A stretch of 64,000 bases of DNA from Adiantum capillus-veneris (lineage: Eukaryota > Streptophyta > Polypodiopsida > Polypodiales > Pteridaceae), in NCBI GenBank assembly GCA_014529385.2, contig CM043956.1:84557721-84621720 (forward strand), given 5' to 3'. The notes beneath the pieces are model-generated. The model was given only the letters and a program-made list of their open reading frames with translations, searched no databases and was not told where the DNA came from. The translations under genes and the position numbers were made by a program. Shown here one piece after another: positions 1 to 11,135 of the stretch (positions are counted from its first letter, which is position 1; the number at the start of each line of letters is the position of its first letter).

Positions 1-2313
1 AATTTTTAGACCATATCGAAAATTCACTGGAGTGTTCTTCGATGATATCATCATCTACTCCAAGTCTTTGGAGGAACATAAGCAACATCTCCAAGTGATT
101 TTTCAAGCCTTGAGGGAGAACAAACTTTTTCTCAACCAAAAGAAAAGTGAATTCTTCCTTCAAGAGATTCAATATCTAGGCCATATTATCTCTCACGATG
201 GTATTCGTATGGATCCATCAAAGTTAGAGGTAATAAAATCATGGCCTAACCCAAGGAATCTACATGAGCTAAGAAGCTTTATTGGTATGTGTGCATACTA
301 TAGACGCTTCATAGCAAAATTCTCTCAAGTAGCAGGACCACTACACGACTTAACCAAGAAGAACGTTAAGTTTGTATGGACTGCTAAGGAGCAAAATGCT
401 TTTGAAAAACTCAAAGAGAAGCTTACTTTCCAACCAGTCCTCGTGCTTCCGGATCTCTCAAAGCCATTTGAGGTCCAATGTGATGCTTGTGGTATTGCCT
501 TGGAGCGGTTTTGCTTCAAGAAGGGCATGCCATAGCATATGAGAGCCGAAGGCTCAATGGTGATGAACGAGTCTTGGGCATTTATGAGAAAGAGCTTTTA
601 GCTGTTCTACATGCCCTAGACACATGGAAGCACTACCTATTGGGGACTCCATTTATCCTACGAACCGACCACCAAAGTCTCAAGTATTTCATGACGCAAA
701 CCAAGCTTTCCGACAAACAAATGAGGTGGGCAAATTTTCTTTCGTAATTTAATTTCCATATTTCTCACATAGCTGGTAAGCACAATCAAGTTGCCGATGC
801 ACTTTCACGATGACCAAAAGTTAATGCGGTGTCTATAGCTACTCACAATGATCTATCCTGTATGATAGATGAGTATGCTACTGACCCTGACTTTAGAGAC
901 ATAATGTCAGCCCTTGCTTTGGGGAAGAAAGAGGAACCATTCACCTTGCAGGATGGTTATCTTCTCCACGGAAATAGGCTATGTGTTACCCATTCCCTTT
1001 GTGAGAAGGTTATGTATGAATCCCATGCTCCTCCATATGCAGGGCATAGAGGTATTCAACCTACTCTCTGAGGAGTAGAGACGTATTTCTATTGGCCTAC
1101 CATGAAAGTGGACATACAAGAGTATGTTTCAAAATGTGTAGTATGCCAAAAGACCAAGTATGATAGAGGGAAGCAACCTGGATTACTCCAGCCATTGCCT
1201 ATTCCAAATTCACCATGGGAGAGTATATCCATGGATTTCATCTTTGGATTACCCAAGTCTATCCATGGGAATACAGGAATATGGACAATAGTCGACAGGT
1301 TTAGCAAGCAAGCACATTTTATTCCTGTCAAAAAGACTATTAAGGCACATCAAATGGAAACTCTCTTCATATCTTAGATTTTCAAACACCATGGATTACC
1401 CACATCCATCGTGTCAGATAGAGATCCTAGAATGACCAGTAATTTCTGGAAAGGTCTCTTTGAAAATCTAGGAACAAGATTGAATTTCTCTTCGGCCTAT
1501 CACCCACAAACGGATGGCCAAAGTGAGATAGCCAATCTTACGATACTCGATCTACTCAAGACTTATGTTACCGAAGTAGATCAACGCTCACAATGGGAAA
1601 AGTATTTACCGCTAGTAGAGTATGCCTACAATAATACTGTACATACTTCTACGGGCAAAGCACCTTTCGAGATCATAGAAGGAAGACCTAAAAGTCCCTT
1701 GCTACTGAAAGTACATGGGAAGATCTTCGCCGCCGATGAGTATAGCCGTGACCTACAAGAATCTTTTCAAAAGATTAGGGAGGCTATAGCCATCTCTCAA
1801 CAAAGGCAAAAAGCTGCTGCTGATAAGCACAGAAGAGCCTTAATGTTCAAAGAAAATGATTGGGTCTTACTCAAGTTTCCTAAGGCTCGATTAAGGCAAA
1901 CGACGGGCAAAAATCCTACGGGCCATCAAAAGTATTATGCTAAACTAGCAAAAAGATACTATGGTCCTTTCCAAATCTTGAAGCCTATCAATGAGATGGC
2001 TTATCAACTCAAGTTGCCCAACCATTGGCTTATACACAATGCCTTTCATGTAAGCTTACTTAAGCCCTACAAAGGAGAGCCACCAATTGAACCAATTATT
2101 GAAGATCCTCCCGAAGTTGAAGACCAAGAAGAGGTGCTACAACCCGAAGCTATCCTTCGGCATGAAGACAAGGTACTACGACATGGTAAGATTATCCGAC
2201 GGTATCTTATTAAGTTCAAAAATTATCCTTTTGAAGATGCTAAATGGATGCAAGGAGTACAACTTAAGGATAGTATGAACCTTGTCAATGCTTACAATGC
2301 TACATTAGAGTAA
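1..2313 (+). pseudogene. Chromovirus-type Ty3-gypsy pol, 3' part (RT end, RNase H, integrase, chromodomain)
   Basis: The window opens inside reverse transcriptase, at the FFDD catalytic box near base 35. RNase H follows (about 440-820), then a zinc-binding H2C2 segment (about 960-1150, ending CVVCQKTK) and the integrase core with Asp in SMDF, Asp in SDRD and Glu in QSEIA. Next come the GPF/Y-type tail (YYGPFQIL, about 1950-2080) and a chromodomain-like C terminus (about 2140-2310, IRRYLIKFKNYP). A chromodomain after integrase defines the chromovirus branch of Ty3-gypsy and is thought to guide insertion into heterochromatin. The frame is broken by a 1-nt loss near 503-510 and by stops at 745, 811, 1069 and 1375. 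All four stops fall where Gln or Arg is expected. The copy cannot make a working polyprotein. Confidence 0.9.
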
Positions 2314-2659
2314 GATAATGTACAAATTTCTTTTAAATAACTCATGTTTTTGTCTTATATGACTAGTCCTCTTTTTAATTGTGCACAAATTTAACTAGTA
2401 TGCATGCTTAGAATCATGTTTGTGATGACGACGTCTCTCAAACACCAAGTAGAATTTGTCACTCTACTTTGGGAGAATGAAATGGACTAAAGAGCAGACA
2501 TGCTTGCGGCAGCTATGTCTCCCAAGCACCAAATGGATTAGTCATCCATCTTGGAAAGATGTCGTAGGGTAAAAAGGGATCCTTTACCCGCTAAGTACGA
2601 TTGACTAAAGACTAAGACTTTATCTCTTCTACCTCATAGTCGAGGACGACTATGATTTC

Positions 2660-2672
2660 AAGAGAGAGGTAA
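2660..2672 (+). other. Polypurine tract of the chromovirus
   Basis: The purine run AAGAGAGAGGTAA lies directly before a TGTCATAAAA start, about 350 bp after the pol stop. This is the usual place for the plus-strand primer next to a 3' LTR. Confidence 0.6.
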
Positions 2673-4349
2673 TGTCATAAAATCTAATATCTAACTAACC
2701 CAAATGATTTTCTCATATTAAATTGATCACTTAATGTGGGAGAATAAACGGGAACAAGTGTTAAGATATAGGTATGTGCTTTTAGATCTATCTCAACACG
2801 GGGCCAATGTAAAGGGGCCCAAAAGGGAGATGGTCTATCAAAGAGCAAGGCTAACCAATGGAGCATAAGACCTTAGGGTTAGCTTCATTGAAGACCTCCA
2901 ATAAATGTGTGTAAAAGTCCTTTTGACCTTAAGTAAGCTAGGGCTGAGCTTGAGGTGGGAACCCGGCCCAAGCTCGAGGTGCTTGTCCTGCTTGAGGTGC
3001 TTGTCGTGCTTGAGGTGTTTTTCATGCTTGAGGTGCTTGATTAAGATGCTTGAGGTGCTTGACTGGCTCCATGCTTGAGGTGCTTGACTTGCTGCATGAT
3101 TAAAGTACTTGAGGTGCCTTGAGAAGCTTGCCTGAGATGCTTGTGGGAACCCCCCCTAGTTCAAGTGCTTTGTCATGCTTGGTGAGTAAGGTGCTTGATC
3201 ACCTAAAAGTCAAAAGCATTCCTACAAGAGGGGGGGCGAGCCCTTTTCCTAGGGCCTAGAGAGAGAACACCCACTCACACACACAAGGGAAGCCCATCTT
3301 GAAGAGGCAGCAAGGACACATGTCAGGCCCCTACCCATGTTACCTTCATGTGTTTCTTGAAGCCTATTGGCTAGGCTTCAAAGGGGTCCAATGATAAATT
3401 ACATGAATTATCTAATTGTTTTAGCATTTATCAAGTCCTCTCTCTCAAAGGGGAAAGGGGGACACTTGTCCCAAGGCTACCCATGTTGCTTGTAATGGCT
3501 CCTGCTTGTGATTGGCTAGGCTTGGAGGGGTCCAATGAGCTTCAAGCATGAGCTACAAGGGGGGGTCGACCCAAGCAAGCTAGGGGGGTGCCTAGGGGGT
3601 ATACTCACCCACACACACTCACAAGCACTCTCATTGTGTGATATGCAAAGTGCAAGAGCTCCCTCTCCAAGCAAGTAGAGGTTGAGAGCCTACACCAACA
3701 CTCTTGGCTATGGAGTGCAAATCCAACCAAGAGCCATGCTTCAATGCTTAAGCTTGCCATCTCCTTCTTCTTCATTACTATGCTATTATGTATGCTAGCA
3801 ACAAGAGTATGATAAGTGAGGAACTAATTCTTTCTCCTACGAAATGTTTCTTCTTCCTCTTCCCTACCCTCATTCCCTGCTAGCTCTCTCCACCTTCGAA
3901 GGTGTTTGAGGTCTTGGGACTGAGGCTTGGGATAGTTAAAGCTTTCTTCAAGATTATGTTATGTTTGTGGTGCATGAAGCCTTCCATCTTCATGGCATCA
4001 CCTAGGTCACAAGGAACACAAAGACTGTATTGTAACAAGTCTCTCTTTATGGGAGAAATCATAATACAAATGCCTATTGGAGGGGGGACCGGCTCCACAT
4101 AAATCCGGTCCTCAATTGTTGTCATGTTCTCTAAACTCTCTCTCTTGCAAAAGTATTGTCTATGCCAAGTTAACTAATTGCTATGATTATGTTGCTATCT
4201 TCAATTATGTATACCCGCTATGCTCACAAAATCATTTCTTGAAAGTACTCTCATTAAATTCCGCTATTCTCAAATTGAATAGGCAAATTCTTGAATAGTC
4301 ATAGATTTAGGTTCCTTTTAGTGTTGTTGTGTGTTGATAGCAACCAACA
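2673..4349 (+). mobile_element. Presumed 3' LTR of the chromovirus (right end uncertain)
   Basis: It begins TG right after the polypurine tract. The right end is placed at a CCAACA near 4349 only because that is a plausible LTR terminus; no partner LTR is in the window to confirm it. The interior has no coding signal. It contains a CTTGAGGTG minisatellite and an imperfect direct repeat of about 75 bp (around 3335-3410 and 3480-3555) sharing a GGCTAGGCTT...GGGGTCCAATGA core. Confidence 0.5.
2945..3145 (+). repeat. Degenerate minisatellite of GCTTGAGGTGCTTG units
   Basis: About eight imperfect copies of a unit centred on GCTTGAGGTGCTTG, spaced roughly 14-30 bp apart, lie inside the presumed LTR. 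Slippage expansion in U3 is the simplest reading. Confidence 0.8.
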
Positions 4350-6100
4350 ATCATATCAAACAATCCATCACTTAGTCTGTCCTTGACAGAGTTGCAAGTG
4401 TGATAGCGGAAGCGTAATGCATGAAGCGGTAGAATTGAATCCGCCTCACTAGCATGCCTTGCATGCAAAATTGTAAGCCCTTACGGAGAGTGATGGCCTC
4501 AAATGTGAGAGCCAAAACCATAAGTGCCTTGTACAGTTTAGACTGGTAGGGATTCTGTGAGCTGATATTCCCTAATTTGCCAGTTCCCCAAAGCCTTGCC
4601 TCATATAAAATTGCCAAAGCACTTTGCTTTGCACAATGACAGTAATTTGCCAAGTAAAGTGTAAACATGGAAAAACAAGAAAAACTTAGACTTAGCTAAC
4701 ATGGTCATTGTTGCTGTAACCAGTTGTCCTGAAATTTGGAAGGAGAAACTCATTCCAAAACGGCTTATAGCCATATCTGCACACATGCCCTCGTATACCC
4801 TATACCCCCATCTGGTACATAATGAAATAACCTGCAATATGAAATAACCTACAAACACATTTTCTATTCCTTACCAATTTTGTATGCTCATAGTAGATGC
4901 CAAACGTGGCCATCTTCAATGCAAGATGTATAAATTGAAGCCTTGCTTCATAGAACTATGTCTAGCCTCATTGCCAACAACTGCTATTGACGACAGATTG
5001 TCATAGCAAAGAGATTCAACCTTGTCGATCATGCACAAAAAATGGATCTTGTCTACTTGTACATAATATGCGAAGCAAAACAAATTACTTGCAAGGTATG
5101 AATGTGTACTTGCGTAGCTTGATTACGGTCGTCCTTGACTAGATAAGACCCTCAGCGGTCCGTGAACCTTCCCATCTGGATCTTGCTTTTGTAGAAGTTT
5201 TCTAGCAAAGTCTAGCCATAGGTTATGCCAATCTCCTTGAGATGCTAGAGAGGCTATTTGTACTCAAGCTGTGCTTGATTGGGATACTTCTCAATGATAT
5301 ATGCAGCAAATATGTAATGTATTTGATATTTGTCACAAGCCATGCTTTTGCTTAAAGTGCTTAAAGTGCACTCACCTTTGTTGCATGATGGTGTTATGCA
5401 GTATGTGTTACAAAAATTATCAAACAAAACAAAAGCTATTGCTTACCTTGTGAGGTACTCACCTCGACTTTCCAACATAGCCTTGTGATCGAGCTTCTTG
5501 TCAATTCGCTTGACTCTTGTGTGGAATTATGGCGACACTTTGGTCTCGATCTCGGTGTCTTTCCGACTATGTATTATGCTTTGCATGGCTCGTGCATGCA
5601 GTCTTGAGAAATTGCACCATCTTCGCATAGTCTTGTGATCAACCATCAATGACTACGAAACCTTGCTTCATAGTCGTTCATTTTGCCCGAGTTCTCAATA
5701 CTCAATGGCTACATATTTTTTAATTTAGATTAAGTTTACAGAAATGCAAGCCTCCACATGTTGCCGTTGCCTCAAGGATGGAGTCTTGCCTTACCTTTGA
5801 TTAGACAATCAAGCAAGAAGACGATTGGGGGGCCCAACTATGGGCACCCTCCCTTAAATTTACATGGCCTTAATTCCTCATGGGCGGCCAAAATGAGAAA
5901 AGGGAGGTTTTTTTTATAAATAAAATTAAAAAATAAAGCTTTATCTCATGCAATGATGGTGGCCGCTCTGCGCGCACACGATCAGTAGATGGAGCTCGAG
6001 CAAGTGCTCCTCTCAAGGCGTCCCTGTGAGACAAAAACTACCCCTAGGCCATGGTGAACCCAGCGCGACAGAGAGAGACCACTTTCGTGCAGGTCAATCT
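4350..6100. other. No recognisable gene
   Basis: I see no convincing coding region here. A 98-codon minus-strand frame (4372-4668) has a stretch (FEAITLRKGLQFCMQG) faintly like the middle of a plant RVT_3/RNase H fold, and 4960-5040 could be a further scrap on the same strand. Neither is long enough to assign. Confidence 0.4.
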
Positions 6101-6307
6101 TGATGCTTTGTGGATGTAAGGGCTCATGCCTGCATGGTCGTTTCACTGTCGAGCCCTTTCAAGGGGTAGTTTCCTGCAGCATATCCGCCCTCTGTTGGCT
6201 ACGCCATGCTCACCAAAGGGATTGTGCCCACGGTCTTTCCTCCTTCTTTGCCAGAGAATTTGTCCAGGACCTTGCCTATGTCCTTCATGGCTCAAGCCCC
6301 CGCTCAG

Positions 6308-6309
<2 letters not shown>

Positions 6310-6354
<45 letters not shown>
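6310..6354. repeat. (GA)n microsatellite
   Basis: About 21 uninterrupted GA units. All long frames across it are by-products of the simple repeat. Confidence 0.97.
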
Positions 6355-6355
<1 letters not shown>

Positions 6356-6889
6356 CCCTGCCATGCCATGCATGAACATGCAATACTTCCCCCCCTCCTC
6401 CATAGCTCCCTTCTTTCTCCTCCCACCTTGCTCTGATACGAGTGAAAGGACAAAGGGTAGAGTTGCATGTGGTTCTCCTCCCAGCCTCCCTACTTATAGC
6501 CCTTGGCCCTTGCAAGTAGGTCCCCTTAACGCATTCTTGGCCCTCGGCTCCTAGCCATACTGAGCCATTCAATCCCTGGCCCTTGGCCTGCTCCCCGGTC
6601 CTACCATTGTCTTGATAGGAGCTACCTAGCTTCCTTCTAATTCCTTGAAGCTTTGCCCTTGCGTTGTTTGATAGCATCTCAAAATCATCCTAAAGTTTCC
6701 AAGAAACCCACAAGGCACCACTAACCCCTTCTTTAAAGCTTGCTTCAGACCCGACCACAAGGCGTGATAGTGACCCGTATTGGAGCTACCTATCACTCAT
6801 GTCGCACCATTTGGTGGTACTTCCATTATTTGTATCTTCAAGCAGTTGAAGGCACATTAGTCTTTCATGTGTTTGCTCACCTTATTTTG
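6355..6889. other. Spacer, no gene; possible degenerate primer-binding site
   Basis: GCTCTGATACGAGTG at about 6430-6444 resembles the reverse complement of the initiator-Met primer site (GCTCTGATACCA) with one mismatch, followed by TGAAAGGA, much like the intact arrangement at 11122-11140. It may be the stub of a minus-strand copia leader and LTR. Nothing else is recognisable. Confidence 0.3.
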
Positions 6890-7445
6890 ATGGCTAGAAC
6901 AAAACAGAATGCTAGGGTTTTCTTCCCTAGTAAGGAGCAAGCAGTACCAGACAGAGAAGAAGAGCCAGAGACACAAGAAGATCCAGAGAGGCAAGAAGAA
7001 CCAGAGAAGACGCCTAAGAAGTAACCTCAAGGTCCTCCAAAATGGAAACATCTTGAAAAACCTCAAAGTGCTCCCAAAGGAAAACAACTTCCCAGGAAAC
7101 AACCCAGAGCCAATCCAAGGAAGAAGTTGAACTATCAGGTGAAATCCCTTAGAGAGATTAGAAATGCACAAAAAAGTACCTATTCACTTATCGCAAGGTT
7201 TCCTTTCATGAGACTTGTAAAGGAGATCTTAGACAGGTTAACTGCAAGGATGAGAACTAATGTTTTCACAAAAGTGAGATGGTAGTCTCAAGCCCTTATG
7301 TGCATTCAAGAGGCTGCTGAGGACTTCTTAATTGATTTCATGAATGATGCTTACATTGCAGCAGCATTTGCTCATAGGTCACTCTAATGAGAAAGGATTA
7401 TGTGCTTGTTTCAAGGCTTAGGTACACGTTTGATAAGTTTCTTGA
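6890..7445 (+). pseudogene. CENH3-like histone H3 relic
   Basis: The frame starts MARTKQ, the invariant H3 N terminus, and continues into a long tail rich in Glu/Pro, then Lys/Pro. The histone fold follows: SLREIRNAQKST (alpha N), RFPFMRLVKEI (alpha 1), a loop 1 longer than in ordinary H3, RW, then ALMCIQEAAEDFLIDF (alpha 2). After a one-base slip near 7378 comes VTLMRKDY...SRLR (alpha 3). The longer loop 1, the RW at the start of alpha 2, the QEAAED run and VTLMRKD are shared with plant CENH3, the centromeric H3 variant, rather than canonical H3. Stops interrupt at 7022 (TAA) and in RW*SQ near 7270 (TAG where Gln fits). No introns are visible in this part, whereas plant CENH3 genes have introns, so retrocopying is possible. 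It is not functional as it stands. Confidence 0.75.
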
Positions 7446-8970
7446 GCCAATCCCTAGTGATGACTTGAGGGATTCTCAACATTCCTCCTGCTAGGGAGAA
7501 AAAGTCTATTGTTGCTATTGAAGATGTGACACACTTGTATTCCACAAGGAAGGACAAGGAGGTTAAAGCTGGAAAGGAGAAGATCACTGAGCAGTAAAAA
7601 TTTTCAAAGGATTGAATCCTTACAGAGAAAGCATAAAAATTGAGGGTGGCCAACACCACGTGTTATATGAGAAAAAGGTTACATGCACAATTTTGGCAAA
7701 TGCCGCAATGTATAATGATGATGAGGTCTACCTTGACATATTCCTTGAGGACACACCCATGCTTATGGACTACAACCTTGAGATATCATATACAATGCGT
7801 TTTGCTTGTCTTAGGTGTATCATGAGGGATTTCCGTGAATGAGTGGCCATGCAAGTATTTGTACTTGATCCGTTGGTGACAATTTGCTTATTCAGTAAAC
7901 ATGGAAAAATAAAGAGCTTCTTCAGGGATTTAGAGATGTTGACATAAAATTTAATTTTCTATCCATATCATGAAGTGTAAGTCACTATTCCTTGCTCCTT
8001 TATTGAACTATATGTAAACTATCTCTTGGCTCATGAATCTTTTACTCATAGGGACCATTGGAGTCTTGTGATCTTCAATCTTGTGGACAAACAAATTATA
8101 TCTATGAATTCACTACCAAGCCTGCATGGGAAATGCAAATTGTAAGCATAGTCTTTTTTGAGTAACCATATTTTTTCATGTGTTTAAGCCATTTATTGAA
8201 TTTCTTCTTTATGTTTGCAGTGCTGCCAAGCTTATCCACACTCACTTGACGGTGATGACAAGCTAGAAGATCTAAAGTTATTTTTTCAAAATATTCCTAT
8301 CCAACTAGATGCAACAACTTGTGGATGGAGAGTCATTGCTAATGCATGGAGGTTTCTAGAGACAAAGTTTAGGACGACCTTACTCACCGTAAGTGTGCAT
8401 AGATATCTATATTTGACTATTATGCTTATGTATTTGCTCATGCTCATACATTTCTTTAATCTAGCTGCAGTTACCTGAATATCCAGAGTCTTGGGTTAGG
8501 TGGGTCAGGGAGAAGTTTGTTTCCTTGCTTTTGGAGAAAGCAATATTTCAAAATGAGCCTGACTCACCTTTGCCACCCAAAAAGCACAAGGGAGCTATAA
8601 AGTTGAAGACTCCTGCCAAGAAAAAGAAGCCTACAAAGGAAGAAGAGCCAGACAAGAGTCCTACAGAGGATGAAGAACAGGAGGAGGCCATGAGCCCTAC
8701 CAAGGATGAAGAGCAAGAGAAGAGCCCTACCAAGGAGGAGGAGGTCATGATCCCTACCAAGGATGAAGAGCAACAGAAGAGCCCTACCAAGGAGGAGGAG
8801 GTCATAAGCCCTGCCAAGGATTAAGAGGAAGAGAGGAGCCCTACCAAGGAGGAGGTTCCGGAGAAGAGCCCCACAAAGAAGAAGAGCCCTGCAAAGGATG
8901 AAGACCAAGTGAAGGGCCATGCAAAGAAGAGCCCTACAAAGAGGGTGTCAAAGGGCTCCCCATTCCATTG
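7446..8970 (+). pseudogene. Ulp1/SENP-like C48 cysteine protease relic with introns
   Basis: Ulp1-type proteases process or remove SUMO. Fragments in order are an upstream linker (about 7480-7600, frame-shifted), a 7612-7842 segment, and then the catalytic region. Three spacers fit GT-AG introns: 7977-8051, 8142-8220 and 8389-8470. Splicing the first restores a reading frame through DHWSLVIFNL, the catalytic His segment. The expected catalytic Asp (D-S-L) reads N-S-L. The third exon holds QLDATTCGWRV, matching the Gln and catalytic Cys segment. The last exon ends in a Lys/Glu repeat tail with stops at 8822 and 8968. There are several frameshifts, including a phase mismatch at intron 2. Ulp1 domains are often carried by plant Mutator-like elements, but I find no terminal inverted repeats, so it could also be a decayed host gene. 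Confidence 0.7.
8600..8965 (+). repeat. Coding repeats of KSPTKEEE type at the end of the Ulp1-like gene
   Basis: About ten imperfect units encoding (K/M)SPTK(D/E)EE(Q/V) follow the protease domain in the same frame up to the stop at 8822 and beyond it. The DNA unit is about 30-33 bp and units are similar enough to suggest recent tandem growth. The product would be a charged, disordered tail. Confidence 0.8.
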
Positions 8971-9059
8971 AACACTTAAGGCATGGCGATTCTTTCATGA
9001 GCACTCCCCTCCCTCTCCTGATGTGTGGGGCCAGTATGTGACATCGTTATATACAGGTT

Positions 9060-10049
9060 TGGAGACACATGAAGTGATCCCCCTGAGTCTATAATCCAGT
9101 CACTCAGTGCATTTCCATCAGATGCTGTAAGAAGAGCTGAGTCCATTGTATTCTTGAAGAAGTAGATGTCTCCTGAAACTAGACTGTCATCCTCTGCAAC
9201 AGTGTTTGTCACATTTATTTCTTGAATCTTCACTGAGGACTTGTTCTTCTCACCATGGTCTTCAGCTTTCTCTTTGCCTTTTTCTGCTTTCCATTCCCTG
9301 CAGTCTCTTTTCATGTGACCCTTCTTGCCACAATGGTAGCATTCTATGTCACTCTTGCCTTTAGCTCTGCGGGACTTGCTACGAGACTGATTCCTCTTTC
9401 CACCTTTGTACTTTTCTTTGGTCCTTCCCCTGACAAGTAAGGCTGTTCCTTTGCCTTTTTCCATTGTCTTTCTATTGGTTTCTTCAGTAAGCATACTTCC
9501 TTCTACACCTGCTATGTTCAAACCATCTGGAGGTGCAGAAATACTCAAAGCTGTGCGAAAAGTGTCCCAACTTTCCGGCAATGTGATCAACAGGAACATA
9601 GCTCTAACAGGTTCATCAAACTTGACACCTTGAGCTAACAACTGACTGTAGAGGGTATTGAATTCATTCAGATGATTGGACATAGGTGTCCCTTCTTTCA
9701 TCTTCAAGTCAACAAGCTTCTTAAGCCAATATACCTGTGAAGCTGCACTCTGCTTCTCATAAAGATCACTCAGCTTTTTCCATGCTAGCGCTTCATAAGC
9801 CGACATCTCGTCTGCTACATTGAAGTAAACGCTTTCTACCAAAGTCATCATAATGGTAGAAAGTGTCAATTCATCCATTTCGCTCCATTCATCTTCGTCC
9901 ATATCTTGTGGTTTTATCCCCTTGAGCTTTATAGGTTTTATCTGCTTCTTTTGTACCAACACGTGCCAAATCTGCTTTTTCCACAATGGGAAATTAGTTC
10001 CATCCAGCTTTTTGATATTGTAAAGAGCAGTGTCCTGTGATCCAGCCAT
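9060..10049 (-). pseudogene. Ty1-copia gag with start of protease, truncated
   Basis: The protein starts MAGSQDTALYNIKKLDGTNF and matches the copia capsid (UBN2-type) pattern through residues 1-190. A basic linker is followed by a CCHC zinc knuckle (CYHCGKKGHMKRDC, about residue 237). The frame then enters the aspartic protease at WIIDSGGSLHVSP, after which homology stops near base 9060. The rest of pol is missing. The gag frame is open for about 330 codons, unusually intact for this window, so the truncation may be recent. Its leader, primer site and 5' LTR lie at higher coordinates on the same strand. Confidence 0.88.
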
Positions 10050-11121
10050 AGCTACGCTTCACAGTAGTTTACTTTCTTGGGAAAAATTCGGCAGAGTTTC
10101 CCTTGTAAACTGACCTCTGAACCAATATCAACCTGTCAAATTAACCAAGAAAGCTTCAGATTCTGCAGAAATTTCGGCAGAGTCTCCTTTGTAAGATGGC
10201 TCTGGTGTACTCAAAAACAGACCAAAAAAGAGCTCAAAAAACCACTGTCTCTCTAACACTGTAAGTTGTGGGTAAACCTGTCCTGCACCTGTATTGTCTC
10301 TCACTGTCCTGTAAGCATAGATTGCGACAATGCCTCAACGGTAGTAAAGCAAAGATGCAATCCCAACTCTCTAACTCACAGTCAATACATCCTAGCTTCC
10401 TATCTAAGGGTGCTCGAGGGATCGCTCCAAGACCTGTATCACCGAAAGGATCTCAACATTCGAGAATCCCCCAGCTCAATAAAACCTCACTCGACCCTCA
10501 ACAAAGGCTGCAGTAAATCTGACAGTACATAGACTTCCCACAAAGTCATACATCCACAAATTTCCCACTATATGTTGTAACCGCTGCGGCGGTTGTTTGC
10601 TGCGTGACTCACAGCCAGCAAACCCTCAGCAGACATACATCATCTCTGACAATACATCCCATGTGGAAGTACTTGCAATGTCAGGATGAAATCTGGAATA
10701 TCAAGCAGCAAACACAAGCTACCTGATGAACTAGTGGATGTCGCCTACAATCTGTGTAGATGCGCCCGTGTCGTATGTGACACGCCTCCAAGAACTGTAA
10801 TCCGTCCTTCGATATGTAGAGAGCCACAAATCAGCACTCTGGGAGTGCCGATATCCTCAGCACCTGCAGTCGTAGGCCGAAACCCCAAATTTGTAGAGTC
10901 GGATCTACACCCGCCGAGACCACGTAGTCGAAAATAGCCTGCGCAGAACTTTGTCAAAGCCGAACGGTGGCCGAGATGACCTCATAATGAAATTCTGAGA
11001 ACACCAAGCCCTTCGGGATTTCCCAGAGGATTTGGGGCCATGTCTTCGCCTATCGAATCTCACTCCAATCTGAGCAGGTGACTCTGGCTCCCTGCAAATG
11101 CTGCCTCGAGTCTCGATCTGA
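10050..11121 (-). other. Leader between primer site and gag of the short-LTR copia
   Basis: About 1.07 kb without coding signal separates the primer-binding site from the gag start. That is long for a copia leader. Small frames on either strand look accidental. Confidence 0.6.
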
Positions 11122-11133
11122 GCTCTGATACCA
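11122..11133 (-). other. Primer-binding site, initiator-Met tRNA type
   Basis: The minus strand reads TGGTATCAGAGC, the standard plant copia primer site complementary to the 3' end of initiator tRNA-Met. It lies two bases from the inner end of the LTR at 11136. Confidence 0.92.
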
Positions 11134-11135
11134 GT

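Noticed and set aside
4372-4668. Minus-strand frame with faint RNase H-like residues
   Set aside because: Only one helix-like stretch resembles RVT_3 and no catalytic acidic residue is in place.
6100-6677. Several overlapping frames of 76-142 codons with Arg-Glu or Ser-Leu runs
   Set aside because: All pass through the GA microsatellite; no homology on either side.
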